A stretch of 64,000 nucleotides of DNA from Hansfordia pulvinata. Its lineage: Eukaryota; Ascomycota; Sordariomycetes; Xylariales. Numbering within the stretch: position 1 is the first letter of the stretch; each line of letters begins with the position of its first letter. Under the pieces are notes generated by a model that had not been told where the DNA came from, did no database searches, and saw only the letters and a list, made by a program, of their open reading frames with translations. The stretch is from assembly GCA_006538405.1 (NCBI GenBank), contig BJKQ01000004.1, positions 1,798,001-1,862,000 on the forward strand, in the 5' to 3' direction. This document shows positions 10,702 through 22,397 of the stretch, piece after piece. The position numbers were made by a program, and so were the translations under genes.

Positions 10702-12504
10702 ATGTTCGGCCTCACGAGGCCCCGCTACCACGCCCTCACCCCCCGGGCCAGGATGCTGCAAGTCCTCGGCGGCCTGGTCGTCGCCGTCTACGCCCTCCTG
10801 TGGCTCTACCTCGCGCGCCGCGAGCCCTCCAGCCCGCCCTTGTCGTCTGCTCGTCCCTCCTCCTCCTCCTCCTCCGCCTCTTGGTTCAGCACCCCGCTGC
10901 CCCGTTACCAGGGCCCCTATGCAGTCGGCACCATCGACGTTGAGGTGCCCCTCACCCTCGCTCCCGCGCCCGCCCCTGCTCTCGCGGGCGACCAGCAGGG
11001 CAGCAGCAGGAGGACCAGGAAGGTTGCCGATCACGTGCTGCGCGAGACGGGCCGGCCCGCCTTCGAGCTCGAGACGGTCCTCTTTACCCTCTTCTACCCG
11101 GTCGACGGCGACGGCGACGGCGATCACCACGAGCAAGACCCCGACCCATATCACGACCACGACCACCGCCGCCGCCGTCACCTGTGGAACGACGAGATCG
11201 ACCTGACGGCGCGGGGCTACGCCCGCCTGGCCCGCATCGGCGACAACTTCGTCACCCGCCGCCTGATAGCGGCCCTGATGCGCCTGGCCGTGGGCGCCAC
11301 GGAGATCCCGGCCGCCGTCGACGCGCCCCTGGCCCGTTCCTCGCGCCCCGCCTCTGCCTCCCCGGCTGATAACGGGGATCAGGAGGAAGGAGACCAGGCT
11401 CGTCTTTTTTCGGCGGCTACTGCTGCTGCTACTGCAACACGGTCTAGCAACAGTAGCAGCGGCAGCAGTGACACCAAGTTCCCCGTCATCGTCTTCTCGC
11501 ACGGCCACGCCTCCCGCCGCGCCGACTACAGCGCCTACCTCGGCTCGCTGGCGGCGCGGGGCGTGGTCGTGGCGGCCGTCGAGCACCGGGACGGCAGCGG
11601 GCCCGGGAGCGCCGTTGTGACGACAAACACGGAGACTACCACCGCCACCACCACCACCACCACCACAACGCGGCGCGAGGTCCTACACCTCACGCGCGGC
11701 AGCGCGCTGCAACCCGCACCCGGGTCCGCGGAGCTCAAGCAGATCCAGCTGGCGTTCCGACAGGCCGAGGTCGAGGAGACGGTGCGCGTGCTGGCGGAGA
11801 TCAACGCGCCCGGCGGGGGCGCAGGAGTGCACGCGCGCAATACGCGGGGCGGAGAGGGCGCGGGTTTAGGCGGGTGGGAAGGGAGGCTGGACTTTGGCCG
11901 GCTGGTGATGGGCGGCCACTCGTTCGGCGCGACGCTCGCGCTGCAGGCGCTGAAGAAAGGTGACGAGCCGGCCTCGTCGTCGTCGTCGTCGTCGTCGTCG
12001 TCAACGTCGCTACCGCAGCTGCCACCCTTCTCCGGGGGCATCATCCTCGACCCGGGCAAGAGCTCGGGCCCGCTCAACGCCGACCTCGACGTGCCCGTGC
12101 TGGTGATGCACTCCGAGTCGTGGTCGTCGACCGGCCACCGCCTCTTCCAGCCCTCCGGGCGGCCTCACTTCGACACGGTCAGGGCCATCGCGCGGGGGCT
12201 CCTCGACCGCGGCGTCGCCGCGTGGTTCCTGACGGCGCGGCGGACCGCGCACCCCAGCGTGACCGACGCGGCGCTGATCGAGCCCGCGCTGGTGGCCTGG
12301 GCGACGGGGACGGCCGCCGCCGGCGCGCGCGAGGCCGTCATGCGCTACGTGGCGGCGTCGGCCAGCTTTGTGCGCTTTCTGCGGACGGGGCAGAGGGAAC
12401 AAGGCCCGCTCTCAGAGCAGGCGACCTCCCCGGACTTCATCGACAAAGGTCTGGTGGCAGGGCCGTGGCAGGTGCATGCCTCGCCTTGGCAGGGCCGGGC
12501 ATGA
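10702..12504 (+). CDS. Platelet-activating-factor acetylhydrolase-like alpha/beta hydrolase, membrane-anchored
   Basis: Intronless 600-codon ORF of the fungal PAF acetylhydrolase/phospholipase A2 group VII-type family, serine esterases that release short or oxidised acyl chains from phospholipids. One hydrophobic segment at about residues 19-36 probably anchors the N-terminus in a membrane. The fold is marked by VIVFSHGHASRR (oxyanion region). The nucleophile Ser lies at about residue 407 in GGHSFGA, the catalytic Asp at about 450 in GIILDPG, and the His at about 517 in TAHPSVTD. All three triad positions are intact. Compared with the usual fungal core the protein is enlarged by low-complexity inserts: a DGDGDGD/HDHDH stretch (about 134-160), a Thr run (about 310-325) and a Ser run (about 417-430). 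These are encoded by trinucleotide repeats and probably form surface loops. The start at 10702 gives the expected short N-terminal segment before the anchor. Substrate is unknown. Confidence 0.85.
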   Translation: MFGLTRPRYHALTPRARMLQVLGGLVVAVYALLWLYLARREPSSPPLSSARPSSSSSSASWFSTPLPRYQGPYAVGTIDVEVPLTLAPAPAPALAGDQQGSSRRTRKVADHVLRETGRPAFELETVLFTLFYPVDGDGDGDHHEQDPDPYHDHDHRRRRHLWNDEIDLTARGYARLARIGDNFVTRRLIAALMRLAVGATEIPAAVDAPLARSSRPASASPADNGDQEEGDQARLFSAATAAATATRSSNSSSGSSDTKFPVIVFSHGHASRRADYSAYLGSLAARGVVVAAVEHRDGSGPGSAVVTTNTETTTATTTTTTTTRREVLHLTRGSALQPAPGSAELKQIQLAFRQAEVEETVRVLAEINAPGGGAGVHARNTRGGEGAGLGGWEGRLDFGRLVMGGHSFGATLALQALKKGDEPASSSSSSSSSSTSLPQLPPFSGGIILDPGKSSGPLNADLDVPVLVMHSESWSSTGHRLFQPSGRPHFDTVRAIARGLLDRGVAAWFLTARRTAHPSVTDAALIEPALVAWATGTAAAGAREAVMRYVAASASFVRFLRTGQREQGPLSEQATSPDFIDKGLVAGPWQVHASPWQGRA

Positions 12505-15278
12505 CTCAAGGGGCGCGACTCTCGAAGCAAAATGGCATCTCGAATGAGCCGGCCCCCGAATGGCTTAGTTGACTCGAGAGAGCCGGCCGACTGCATTCGG
12601 CTCGACTTTAGACGAGTGCCCGAATGAGGAAGTGTGCTGTTCCGGGCACCCGGCAAGTTGCCAGCCAGGCGCATCCAGTGTGGGCTGCTTCCACTCCATC
12701 CAATGCGCCATCTTCATTAGTGATGCTACGCGCCCGAGCCTGCGTCCAGTGCATGTACGAGTAGACACACACGCCGTGGACGACGGGTAGCGCCGGGCGG
12801 GGGTCGCGGGATGCTCTGTGGTGTGGCGGTTGGAGAGCTATCAGGCTCGTGGGCGGCGGGCACCGTTGACGGGGGGCGCCACTGGGACGTCAACAATGGT
12901 GCAGTGCACATGGAGACGGCATGGGGTCCTTCTCCATTTTGCCTCGCCACTCCCACTCTTCCCTCGTCATACCCCGTCGCGTACGCAAATGTCCAGGCGG
13001 GGTTTCGATGCGATCCTGCTGCTGGGCCCGACGCCGCCGTCGTCCGAACCTTGCGGTCCAGGTCCTACTCGTACAACCGACCGTGCCCCGCCGCCACTCG
13101 TTCTTCATTCACCCGAGCTACACTCGCGCTATACTCGTCGGCAAGTGCACGCCCGTGATCGATCTCTCGTAGGGACATGTACCTGAGTGACAAAAGACAG
13201 CAACCGCTCGGTCGCTCGGCGGGGTTGGAGCCCGCCATGCCGCTGTCCATACGATTCCGGAGATAACGGACGCTCGATGACTAGGCGCAGCACGCCATAC
13301 TGCCAAGACGAGATAAAACGGCTCCAGCTGAAGAGTGGATGAAAAAATGAAATAAAAAAAGTTATCCGCACCTTAATCGTGGCTGGCCTGGCCCGCCAAC
13401 CGTGGAGCGCCCGCACTCGCCGCGGGGCTCGGAGCGCCTGAAGTTGCGTAAGCAGGCACCGATCGGAATGTATCCGTTACGCGGTGAGGACCCGGAGGGG
13501 GAGGGGCGCGCGCGCGCAAAAGCAGTAACCCGTCGAGGATTCACAAGCTATGAGGTCAGGGCTGCTGGCTCGTGCGTGCTGGTAGCGGGGAGGATAACTG
13601 GCCGTGCGAGCCTGGACGTGTCACGTCGAGCCCTGGGAGCTATCGTGGGGCTCACAGGGGAGCTGGGAGGCGGCCAAGTGGGGTGGCAGCGGAGACCAGC
13701 GAGATGACCAATGTACAGGAACTTGATAACGGTCTGCGGAGTGGCCGTGGAATACGCGTGAGTGGTCTCATTGCTGGCACGCACCACCGAACGCCTGCCC
13801 GTAACGCGTATGCCGCAACTTTGCTGAGGAGGCAACCACAGATGTATGTGGACGATGGCTTCATCCGCGCGGGCAACGCCGCTCGTTTGCCGAGCTGGAT
13901 AGAGCGTTACGGGTCAGCACTTTGCCCGAATCGGCGGGATGGAGTGCAGCAGAAGCCGGGCCCGCCCCTTTGTCTCTGTCTCTGCCTCGCCCCTGTGTCT
14001 GTCTGAGCCGGTCGCCCGGGCTTGGAAGCTGGGGTTTGGAGGGGGCGGCGGCGGCGGCCAGGGTCGGGCATGGCACGCGCTGAGCGCTCGGGGCCGGCCG
14101 ATGGGGTTGGCAGCTACCCCAGGCCATCTGATGCGGTTCCCCGGATTTGAGCCTGATGCTGATCCGGAGATGGCGGGAGGGCGCGTTGACAGATTGGGGC
14201 ATTCGCCAAAGATAGCCTGTCCGCGGGCGGCGGCGGCGCGGGGGCCAAAGTGGCAGCGGACGGACCCTGAGATGGGATTGTGGACGCCCGTAGGCCGTGA
14301 CAGGCAGGAATGGGCCTAGGACGAACGGAAGTTGCAGAGATCGGGCGTACGGACTCGACTCGACGGTGGTGTGTGGTCGGGAGAGGGCCGGAGCTGGCGC
14401 CAGCAGGCCTCACGCAGGCCAACCCGGGAGCTGGGGCGGCGGGCCAGAATGCGGGGTAATCGATTAATCCATGGCGGCGTGCGTGGAGGAGAGGTGCGCC
14501 GAGGCGATGGCAGCAAAGCGGCGAGAGTCGGGAGCCAGGAGAGGGACAGGGGACAATTTCCAACCGCTGGGACAGAGATCCATTTCGAGCTTCATGAATT
14601 TCTAATCATTCCGTCCAGTCTGGCGCGCGCAGTCGTTGACAGCCCGGGAACCCGCAACAGCCAAGCCAATGCGAGTGCTGGGAATGCCGAGTGCTCGCAG
14701 AGGGTTATGAGCAAAACCCCACTGTGCCCCGACGCGTGGACGTCTGTTGGTACCTGGAGCTGTACCCAAGGTACCTGTACCTGTGCCTGCGCCTGCCCAC
14801 CCGGTGCAGCGCTTGGCACCGGCGGCCCCTTCCCTCTGGCGTCACAGACCTCGCCTTCGATTACCCCGCCTGCCGTCGGGATCTGGTCCAGTGGATGGAT
14901 GGATATCGTTACATCATGTCCTGCTACCCGGGAGGGTGTTGCTGCTCCCTACTCCCTACACGTAGGTCGTACTCAGGTGGAGGTACTCCTGACAGCCCAC
15001 CTCCAGTGTGATCGATCTCGACCTTGGCCCGACGATGCTCTGGCCGACCTACCGCCGGTGCGGGCGCTGTGCGGCAGCCGCGCCCCGGGCCCCGGCGCGT
15101 GCCTCCATCGCCCTTTCCTACAAAGTCTGCCGTTTCCCCCTCCTTTGGCACCGTCCGTCTCGACTCTGCTCTCCTCTTCAAACCCTAATCTCTCCCTGTC
15201 GTGTGTGACCGTCTCCCATCTATACCCTCCACACACGTGCAACGCCTATCCCCCCCGCCGCCACAGCTCCTCTCCATC
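12505..15278. other. Intergenic region between PAF-AH-like and aldehyde dehydrogenase genes
   Basis: No supported gene. All long frames are overlapping GC-rich chance ORFs without domains. The last 170 bases before 15279 are pyrimidine-rich and are the likely 5' leader and promoter of the aldehyde dehydrogenase gene. A GTAC-word cluster (ggtacctggagctgtacccaag) lies near 14749. Confidence 0.6.
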
Positions 15279-16897
15279 ATGCCTCTCTCCACGACCCTCA
15301 AGACGCCCATCACCGGCGAGTACACCCAGCCCACCGGCCTGTAAGTCTGCCCGGCCTCCTCGTTGCATTGCCCACTTCCCCCAGTTACTCATCTAACACA
15401 CGTCCAGCTGGATCGACAACGAATGGGTTGAGGGTGCCGAGAAGAAGACCTTTGAGGTCATCAACCCCTCCACCGAAGAAGTCCTCTGCAGTGTCTCCGA
15501 GGCCACGGAGAAGGATGTCGACATTGCGGTAGCTTCTGCCCGCCGCGCCTTCGAGGGCGAGTGGCGCACAACGACGCCCAACGCCCGCGGCCGTTATCTC
15601 ACCAAGCTCGCCGATCTCATCGAGCAGAACACCGACCTCCTCGCCGCTGTTGAGTCTCTGGACAACGGCAAGTCCATCAACATGGCTCGTGGCGACGTTG
15701 GCGCCGTTGCTGGCTGCATCAGATACTACGGTGGCTGGGCCGACAAGATCCACGGCAAGGTCATTGACACCAACCCCGAGCACTTCAACTACACAAAGTC
15801 CGAGCCTGTAAGTCAACCATCTCCCCTCTCCTGGCCACCTACCCAGCTAATCGCGGCAAACTCAGCTCGGCGTCTGCGGACAAATCATCCCCTGGAACTT
15901 CCCGCTGCTCATGCTGGCGTGGAAGATCGGACCCGCCCTGGCCACGGGTAACACTGTCGTCCTCAAGACGGCCGAGCAGACCCCTCTGTCCGCCCTGGTC
16001 TTCGCCAACCTCGTCAAGGAGGCCGGTTTCCCCGCCGGTGTCCTCAACATCATCTCTGGCTTCGGCAAGGTTGCCGGTGCTGCTCTTTCCGCCCACATGG
16101 ACGTCGACAAGGTCGCCTTCACTGGCTCCACCCTCGTCGGCCGCGCCATCATGAAGGCTGCTGCCTCATCTAACCTCAAGAAGGTCACCCTGGAGCTTGG
16201 TGGAAAGTCGCCGAACATTGTCTTCAACGACGCCGACATTGAGCAGGCCATCTCCTGGGTCAACTTTGGCATCTACTACAACCACGGCCAGTGCTGCTGT
16301 GCTGGCTCGCGTATCTACGTCCAGGAGGGCATCTACGACAAGTTCGTGGAGGCCTTCAAGGCCCGTGCTGCCGCAAACGCTGTCGGTGACCCGTTCAAGG
16401 ACGAGACCTTCCAGGGACCCCAGGTCAGCCAGCTGCAGTACGACCGTATTATGGGCTACATCGAGGAGGGCAAGAAGGAGGGTGCCAAGATCGAGACCGG
16501 TGGTTCGCGCCACGGCGACAAGGGCTACTTCATCCAGCCCACGATTTTCAGCAACGTCACTGCCAACATGAAGATCATGAAGGAGGAGATCTTTGGCCCT
16601 GTCTGCGCCATTGCCAAGTTCTCCACCGAGGACGAGGTCATCAAGCTCGGCAACGACTCTTCGTACGGTCTGGCCTCTGCCGTCCACACCAACGACCTCA
16701 ACACGGCTATCCGCGTCAGCAACGCTTTGAGAGCAGGAACCGTGTGGGTCAACTGCTACAACCTCATTCACTGGCAGGTTCCCTTTGGCGGTTACAAGGA
16801 GAGCGGTATCGGCCGCGAACTGGGCGAGGCTGCTCTGGCCAACTACACTCAGAACAAGTCGGTCAACATCCGCCTGGGTGGTGCTCTGTTCGGTTAA
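15279..16897 (+). CDS. aldA: NAD(P)+-dependent aldehyde dehydrogenase (ALDH class 1/2)
   Basis: Three exons (15279-15340, 15408-15807, 15866-16897) give 497 aa, the usual length of the main fungal aldehyde dehydrogenase (AldA type, also known as the allergens Alt a 10 and Cla h 10). It oxidises aldehydes such as acetaldehyde to acids, for example during ethanol use. Introns of 67 and 58 nt have GTAAGT donors and CAG acceptors. The Rossmann and coenzyme region includes [10 protein letters not shown] and FTGSTLVGR. The general base Glu is at about residue 264 in ELGGKSP. The catalytic Cys is at about 298 in GQCCCAGSR, and the spacing of 34 residues matches the family. The ending KSVNIRLG is typical. 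There is no obvious organelle-targeting peptide, so it is probably cytosolic. Codon use is strongly biased to C-ending codons, suggesting high expression. It is convergent with the Cys/His-rich gene 284 bases downstream. Confidence 0.95.
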
Positions 16898-17181
16898 ATA
16901 GTTGGCACTGTTGCGGTGATGGGATGATTCATGACTACGACAGAGCGGCCATGCCGCTGGGTGTTGGGATTCGATTTCAAATAGCTGGCACCAATTTGTA
17001 TTAACAGGATCTAGGTAGTGATGAGTTGAAGTGCTCAGCACGGACCATAGTTAGTCACATAATGAGTAAAAAACAGTAAAATCACCGCGCGTTGAACTCG
17101 TGACAAGTGGCCGAAGCTGAGTTGTATGCGGGTGTAGTCTGGAGGAGCGGCTTCACAAACAGGTGTACACTTTGCTCTCCT

Positions 17182-19069
17182 TTACCACCTTACAGCTTTC
17201 CTCCTGGGCGCCCTCGGGGTGTTGCGCATCCTGCCGGCCTCGGACGAGTCGCTTGCGTTACCGTCGAAGATCCAGTCCGGCCCCCCACCGCCTCCAGCGT
17301 TGTTGTAGCCGTGGCTGTTGCCGCGAATGCGGCGCTCCGGGCACCCACCGACGCGTCCGCCGTGGACGTCGAGGTGAGCAGACGATGGCCATGACCACGT
17401 CCACGGCGCGGTGGCAAAGGGCGGATGGCCGGCGGCCGCGGCGAAGACGGGCGTCGGAGGGGGTGGAGGTGGAGGTGGTGGCGGAAACGGCGTTGAGTGG
17501 GGACTGTGGCCGTAGGGTCCGGGGCTGGCGGCCGCGGTGTCGTGCGAGTAGAGGTAGGCCGGCTGGGGGCGGTGCGGGTCGTGATGCCACGGCGGACCTG
17601 GTGGATGAGAAGACGACAGGGTCATGCTGTCAGTGGGTCTATCTCGTTGTTTCTGTCCTGTCTCTCTCCTTACCGAATGGGAGAAGGGCGGGCTTTGGTT
17701 TCAAAGTGCGCTGATAAGGAAAGGGGGGTAGGACGTTGCTTACGAGTCTCGAACCACCCGTCGAGCCGGGGCGGAGGCGGTATCGTCGAGTTCTGCCGGC
17801 CTCGGAAGCGCAGCGGGTGCCCGCCCGCTGCCGCTGCCTCCCACTCCCAAGCCTGGTCTACTTCCTGTTCTCCTTCTCCTTCCTCTTCTGCGGCGGTCGG
17901 GCATCGCCGACGGTGGTGGCGGCGGCGGCGGCAGCAGCGGCGACAGGGGCAGCTGGCGTGCTCCTCGTGGCGCGGCGGCGTGTCGTCGGCGGGTGTGATG
18001 TTGTTATTGTTGTTGTTGTTGTTGCTGTTGATGCTGTTGATGTTGATGCCGGCGCTCGCCGGCGCCGCGGTCGAGTGATTCGCGCAGCGCGCGTGTGCGT
18101 TGAAGACGTGGTCGGGGTCGCTGCCTGGGGCGGACGGGGCGCGGCGGGCCTGTCTGCAGCCTGGGAGGGTGCAGGCGTCTGTGTTCTCGAGATGGGGCGA
18201 TCCCGTTGGGGAGGGAGCCGGCGCGTGGTTAGTTTTTGATGATTTCCCGGGACCTTCACTCGGAGAGGGAGAAACAGAAGATTGGAAAAATGTGCATAAA
18301 GTGGTAGATAGAGATAAGGAGGAGGAGGAGGAGGCGGAGGAGGATGGGGGGGAGAAGGCCCTTCCACGTACGATACTCAAGGCAGTACGGCTGGGTCGGG
18401 TCGTTGGCCTTGCGCCTCATGGGACACCGGGCCCCGGCGGCCGACACGTACTCGCACGTGCTGTCTAGTCTCGGGTCAGCGACGGGCTTTGTGATCTCGA
18501 GAAAGCGGCGGCGCGCTGTGCTGATGGGTTTTTGGGTTTTCTCCCCTCATCCCATCTTGCATCGGTAGGTTGATAGAGAGAAAAAAAAAAGGGGGGGGGG
18601 GGTAGGGTAGGAGGTGAAAGGCGAAGAGGTCGGACGAAGAATACCTACGATCAAGACAGTACACGCCGCCTTCCAGCCTCGGCATCGTGCACTCCTGGAC
18701 CGCCGGCATCGAAGGGGTCCCAGTTGCGGTGTGAGTGGCGGTAGTCGTCGTCGTTGTTGCAGTCGCAGTCGTAGTCGTCGTGCTCGCGGGAGCCGCCGCG
18801 AGGCTGCATACACCGCATGAGTGCTGGGTGCAGTACGGCAGCAAGCGGCGGCCGCGGCGGCAGCAGCAGCGCCGGCTGCAGAGGCCGTGATGCTGCTGCT
18901 GGCTCTGGGCGTCGGCCGCGGCGACGCACTGCCGCCTCGCGCGGCACCCCGGCATGCTGCACTCGCGGTCGGGGCCGTCACCGCTGCCGTGGTGGTGGTG
19001 GTGGTGATGGCTGTGCGATCTCCTCCTGGGCCGGCACGAGCCGCCCCCGAGCCAGAATCCGAAGGCCAT
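17182..19069 (-). CDS. Cys/His-rich repeat protein of unknown function
   Basis: I reconstruct four exons (19069-18649, 18464-18372, 18178-17744, 17597-17182). All joints are phase 1 and the sum is 1365 nt, 454 aa. Donors are GTAGGT, GTACGT and GTAAGC; acceptors are CTAG, CACAG and CCAG. The N-terminus is MAFGFWLGGGSC, followed by a His run (seven His). Then come about five imperfect Cys/His units of the form C-x3-G/R-C...YC-x-x-H-x-C: ECSMPGCRARRQC, CSRRCCC, PYCTQHSCGVC, ECTMPRLEGGVYCLDH, TCEYVSAAGARC...PYCLEY, and ACTLPGCRQARR...HARCANHS. These look like small zinc-binding knuckles, and exon boundaries fall next to the YCL(D/E) positions, suggesting unit duplication. Between and after the units are Thr, Asn (eight in a row), Pro (ten) and Arg-rich tracts. 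The C-terminal 140 residues are Pro/Gly-rich without Cys units. I know of similar fungal proteins only as conserved hypotheticals, so no function can be assigned. Confidence 0.72.
18591..18602. repeat. A10-G12 homopolymer junction inside intron 1 of the Cys/His-rich gene
   Basis: Ten A followed by twelve G on the plus strand, lying within the 184-nt first intron. Confidence 0.85.
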
Positions 19070-20262
19070 GGCTGGGATGGATGGGTTTGTGTGCAGAGCG
19101 CCACCGGGAGTGTAGGCGTGCGCCGCGGGGCTCTGGTCAGAGCGAGGTAAGATGTGAGCGATGGAGCAACGGGGTCTTGGTGGGGAGGTAAGGAGTGAGC
19201 CCTTGAGTAGCGCGAGCGAGCCAGAGAGAGAGAGAGAGGGCTACCTTGCGCCTGATTTATATCTACGCGTGACAAGGTCGACACCTTGGGACTACTTCAT
19301 CTCCGTGCCGTCGCGGCGTGTCTGAGGAGGATACGTCCCGGGCGCGGACAATCGGAGGCGAACGCGCCGGGTTCCCAGGGCAGGCCAGCGGACCATCTCT
19401 CCGCTTGCGATCCGGGCTTCAAGCTGGTGTTGTGAGTCAGCAGAGCCCGAATTATGACCCAGCCCGAAGAGGTCGGGCGCCCGCGGGTCTGCTGTTCTGC
19501 GCCGCGAGCTTGCCTGGCGGCTTTTTGATTGCGTGCACGTGTGTAGGCAGGCATGCAAAAGACGCGGGCAGATGTTTTGCTGTGGGAAACCCGCGCAAGT
19601 CGACACCGTTCAGAGCAGTCTCTTTGGCGGCCGTGTGGTCTGAGTTAACCTCGACTCTCTGTCTGGTACTCGGCCGTGCGCACCTCGGCCGTATACAAAC
19701 GCGCAAGGAGCACTGCTGTTGGCGTGAAGAGGTATGTCAAGAAGCAACGGAATCTGGAGAAAGATGAACTTTGTGTGCAGGGGCTGGCTACTGCCCAGGG
19801 GCATTGTGCCTGAGATGCCGAATATCAATAGCCATTCACGCAGGTAGCCGGCCACCGGAGCCGAAAAGAAAGCCTCGCTGTCAGAGGACAGGCATCGATT
19901 CGATGATCGGAAGCCGCGTGCGCCGCTGTGGCTTCGCAGCACTTATTGCTTGACTTTCACGCGTGCCTGGTCGGTTGGATTTGACACCAACGAGTTAGCT
20001 ACATGCACCGGTCGAGGCTACGAATGCACTGGAATCGGAAGCTTCGCAAGGCTGCCACAAGGCTGTCGCTTACGTGGACAACAACCACCAGCCCAGACGA
20101 GGCTGTCTCTCAGCATGCCCCTGTACATCACTCGTGTCATGTGTATGTCAAGTCGATGAGTATTCTATTCCACGGGGGCCCGTCAGTTCGACATGGTAGC
20201 CTTGTATATGTACATGAGTGCGGTGTCGACGCCTCCCCATTTTCGATGGCTAAGTCGCGTGC
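19070..20262. other. Intergenic region between Cys/His-rich and P450 genes
   Basis: Holds the promoter of the Cys/His-rich gene (its right flank has a TTTATAT segment near 19255 and a short GA run near 19217) and the 3' flank of the P450 gene. I see no gene in it. Confidence 0.6.
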
Positions 20263-22397
20263 TCACGAGCCAATCCAGTTGACGAACCTCTCCTCACCCC
20301 TTTTCACCAGGCGAAGGGGAACGTGTTCGCCGGCCTTCAACTTGAGTGTGATGGTCAGCTCCGAGTCGGCAATCTTGTCGCGGGAGCGACGAGTAGCGCG
20401 TGCGTAGAGGGCAGCCTTCTCAGTGGGGTTCATATGCAACAGTTCATCGTCCGAAGCCCACTCGTCGACAGTGTTCTCGACACTATAACGCTGCAGGATG
20501 ACGGCAAGAGCGGCGATGATCTCGACCTGCGCAATGCGTCGGCCCAGACAGGACCGCGCACCGTCGGAGAAGGGGACGTAAGAGCCTCGAACTGGGCGGA
20601 ACAGCTGCGCACTCGTATCCGGGCCCGCGAAGCCGCCATAGTCTTCCGTGTCGGCGTTCTCTTCGACAGCCGCTGTCGCATTATCCTTGGGGCCGTTGCT
20701 GTTAGCCGTTCGGTACCACCGCTCAGGTACCCAGTCGCCCAGATCCGTCGGTCGGGATGGTTCGACGGCACTGGGCTGCGTGGGCCAGAAGCGCGGATTG
20801 CTCTGCGCGCCTACTGTGTGCAGAGAAATATACGTGCCGCCAGGGAGGATGTGCTTGTCGCCGTCAGCGGTGGTGATGGCAGTTGCGCGACCCTCGGGAA
20901 CCTTCTTGGGGATGCCAACAACGGGGGGCATGGTGCGCAGCGTCTCGTGCATGCAGGCGCCGAGCATGGAGGCCATCATGGCGTTGATGTGTTCGTCGTA
21001 GTCCCATTTGGCAGGGTCGCGATCGCCCAGAATGGCATCGATGTCCTTCTGCACCTGGCGCTGGGTGTGGGGGTTGTTGGCTAGCTGGAGCAGGGTAAAG
21101 TGGAGGACGTTGGCCGAAGTTTCGTGACCAGCAAGGAACATGATGAAAGCGTTGCCGATAATGTCCGAGTCCTTGAGAACGGCGGCCTTGGGGTCCTTGG
21201 CGCGCTCGCCGTAAGAGGTGGCGACCAGATTGCCCATGATATCCATGCCCTCGTCGACATTTCCGGCGCGCACATCCTCGGCCTTGTCCTGGATGAACTC
21301 ATTCATGTACTGGTTGAAGTTATCGCGCGCCTTCACAGTATCCCTAAGATACTTGAAGGGGAGGTTTTCTGTGAGGTTGTTAGCATGCCGTCGGAACCAG
21401 AGGCCCGCGCATCGTGTCTCTTCGCACGCAGTGAGTCTACTGACCAAGCAAAGTGGTGGGTAAGGCCAGCAAGGGCAGGAGGTGGTGCAGAACCTCGGCA
21501 ATGGAGTCCTTGAAGCTGAGGGTGTGGTTGGGCGGCACGTCCAGGCTGGCGTACTTTGCGAGCTTGGGGTCGGTCTCGGGACTGAGGGCCTGGCCGGACC
21601 ACAGCAGGCGCAAACCGAAGCCAACATAAGCGATGATGTTGAGGGCGAGGGTCATGGTGTCCTGCTCGAGGGTGGTGATGCGATCGACATTGCGATACCG
21701 GTGCCAAAAGTCCAGCAGGCCCTGTGCCTGCTCCGCGGCGACTTTGAAAACGAGAGCCGAGTTCTTCTCGTTGAAGGAGGCCGAGGTGACCTTCCGGTGC
21801 ATGCGCCAGAGGGCGCCTTCGGTGACGACGACATTCTCCCCAAAGAGGGCCAGGACGCCGTAGTAATTCAGAGGCTTGGTGAACTTTTCGCGCTGCGAGG
21901 TGACCTGGTGGATGACGGCGGGGTCGGCGGTGTGGAGCTGGAGGCCGGCGGGGGTGACAAGAATAAAGGTATCGCCGTCATGGTAGGCGCCATGAGCCTG
22001 GGTGAAGAGCCAGTTGGGCTCACAGTAGCTGGAGGCGGCGGGTTAGCTGGCGGGTTGTCGAATGCTCGGAAGTCGGCTTACGAGGAGACGGGGTGCCAGT
22101 ATTTCCTGGGCAACATGCGCCATAGCGGCAGCCAGATCTTGGCCGTCAGCTGGTTGACAATGGCGATGGGGTTGAGAGCTGATGGCGAACGCAGGGAGGT
22201 CAGTCGTTAGTCGGGAGGCTCGCCAGTGGGCGGATTGGCTCGGGCTAGGCGGCAGGCCATGACTCACGGGCGACATAGTAGGGCAGGCCGGTGGATTTGG
22301 CGCTGACAATGTGACGGCGCAGTCGCGAGATGGTGATGTAGACGTTCCAGGCGACCAGGGCGGCGGCGGCGAGGAAGAAGGTGCCCACCGACAGCAT
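20263..22397 (-). CDS. Cytochrome P450 monooxygenase, microsomal
   Basis: Four exons (22397-22268, 22178-22082, 22028-21445, 21368-20263) join to 1917 nt, 638 aa; introns are 89, 53 and 76 nt with GTGAGT, GTAAGC and GTCAGT donors. The N-terminus MLSVGTFFLAAAALVAW is a membrane anchor for the endoplasmic reticulum. Family landmarks are the I-helix AGHETS (oxygen activation), the K-helix HETLR (ExxR), the meander region near WVPERW and the haem-binding loop FSDGARSCLGRR with the axial Cys at about residue 544. The protein oxidises an unknown substrate using a P450 reductase. It is longer than the common 500-560 aa, mainly through a polar insert between WVPERW and the haem loop (about 480-525, rich in N, D, E) and a loop after PEGRA. 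I cannot assign a CYP family. No other biosynthetic genes are adjacent, so a secondary-metabolite cluster is not indicated. Confidence 0.9.

Noticed and set aside
16166..17041. 291-codon minus-strand frame opposite the aldehyde dehydrogenase
   Set aside because: It is the antisense shadow of a strongly codon-biased exon and has no domain.
20323..21084. 253-codon plus-strand frame opposite the last P450 exon
   Set aside because: It is an antisense shadow without a domain.
21482..22210. 242-codon plus-strand frame opposite P450 exons 2-3
   Set aside because: It runs across the P450 introns on the other strand and has no independent support.
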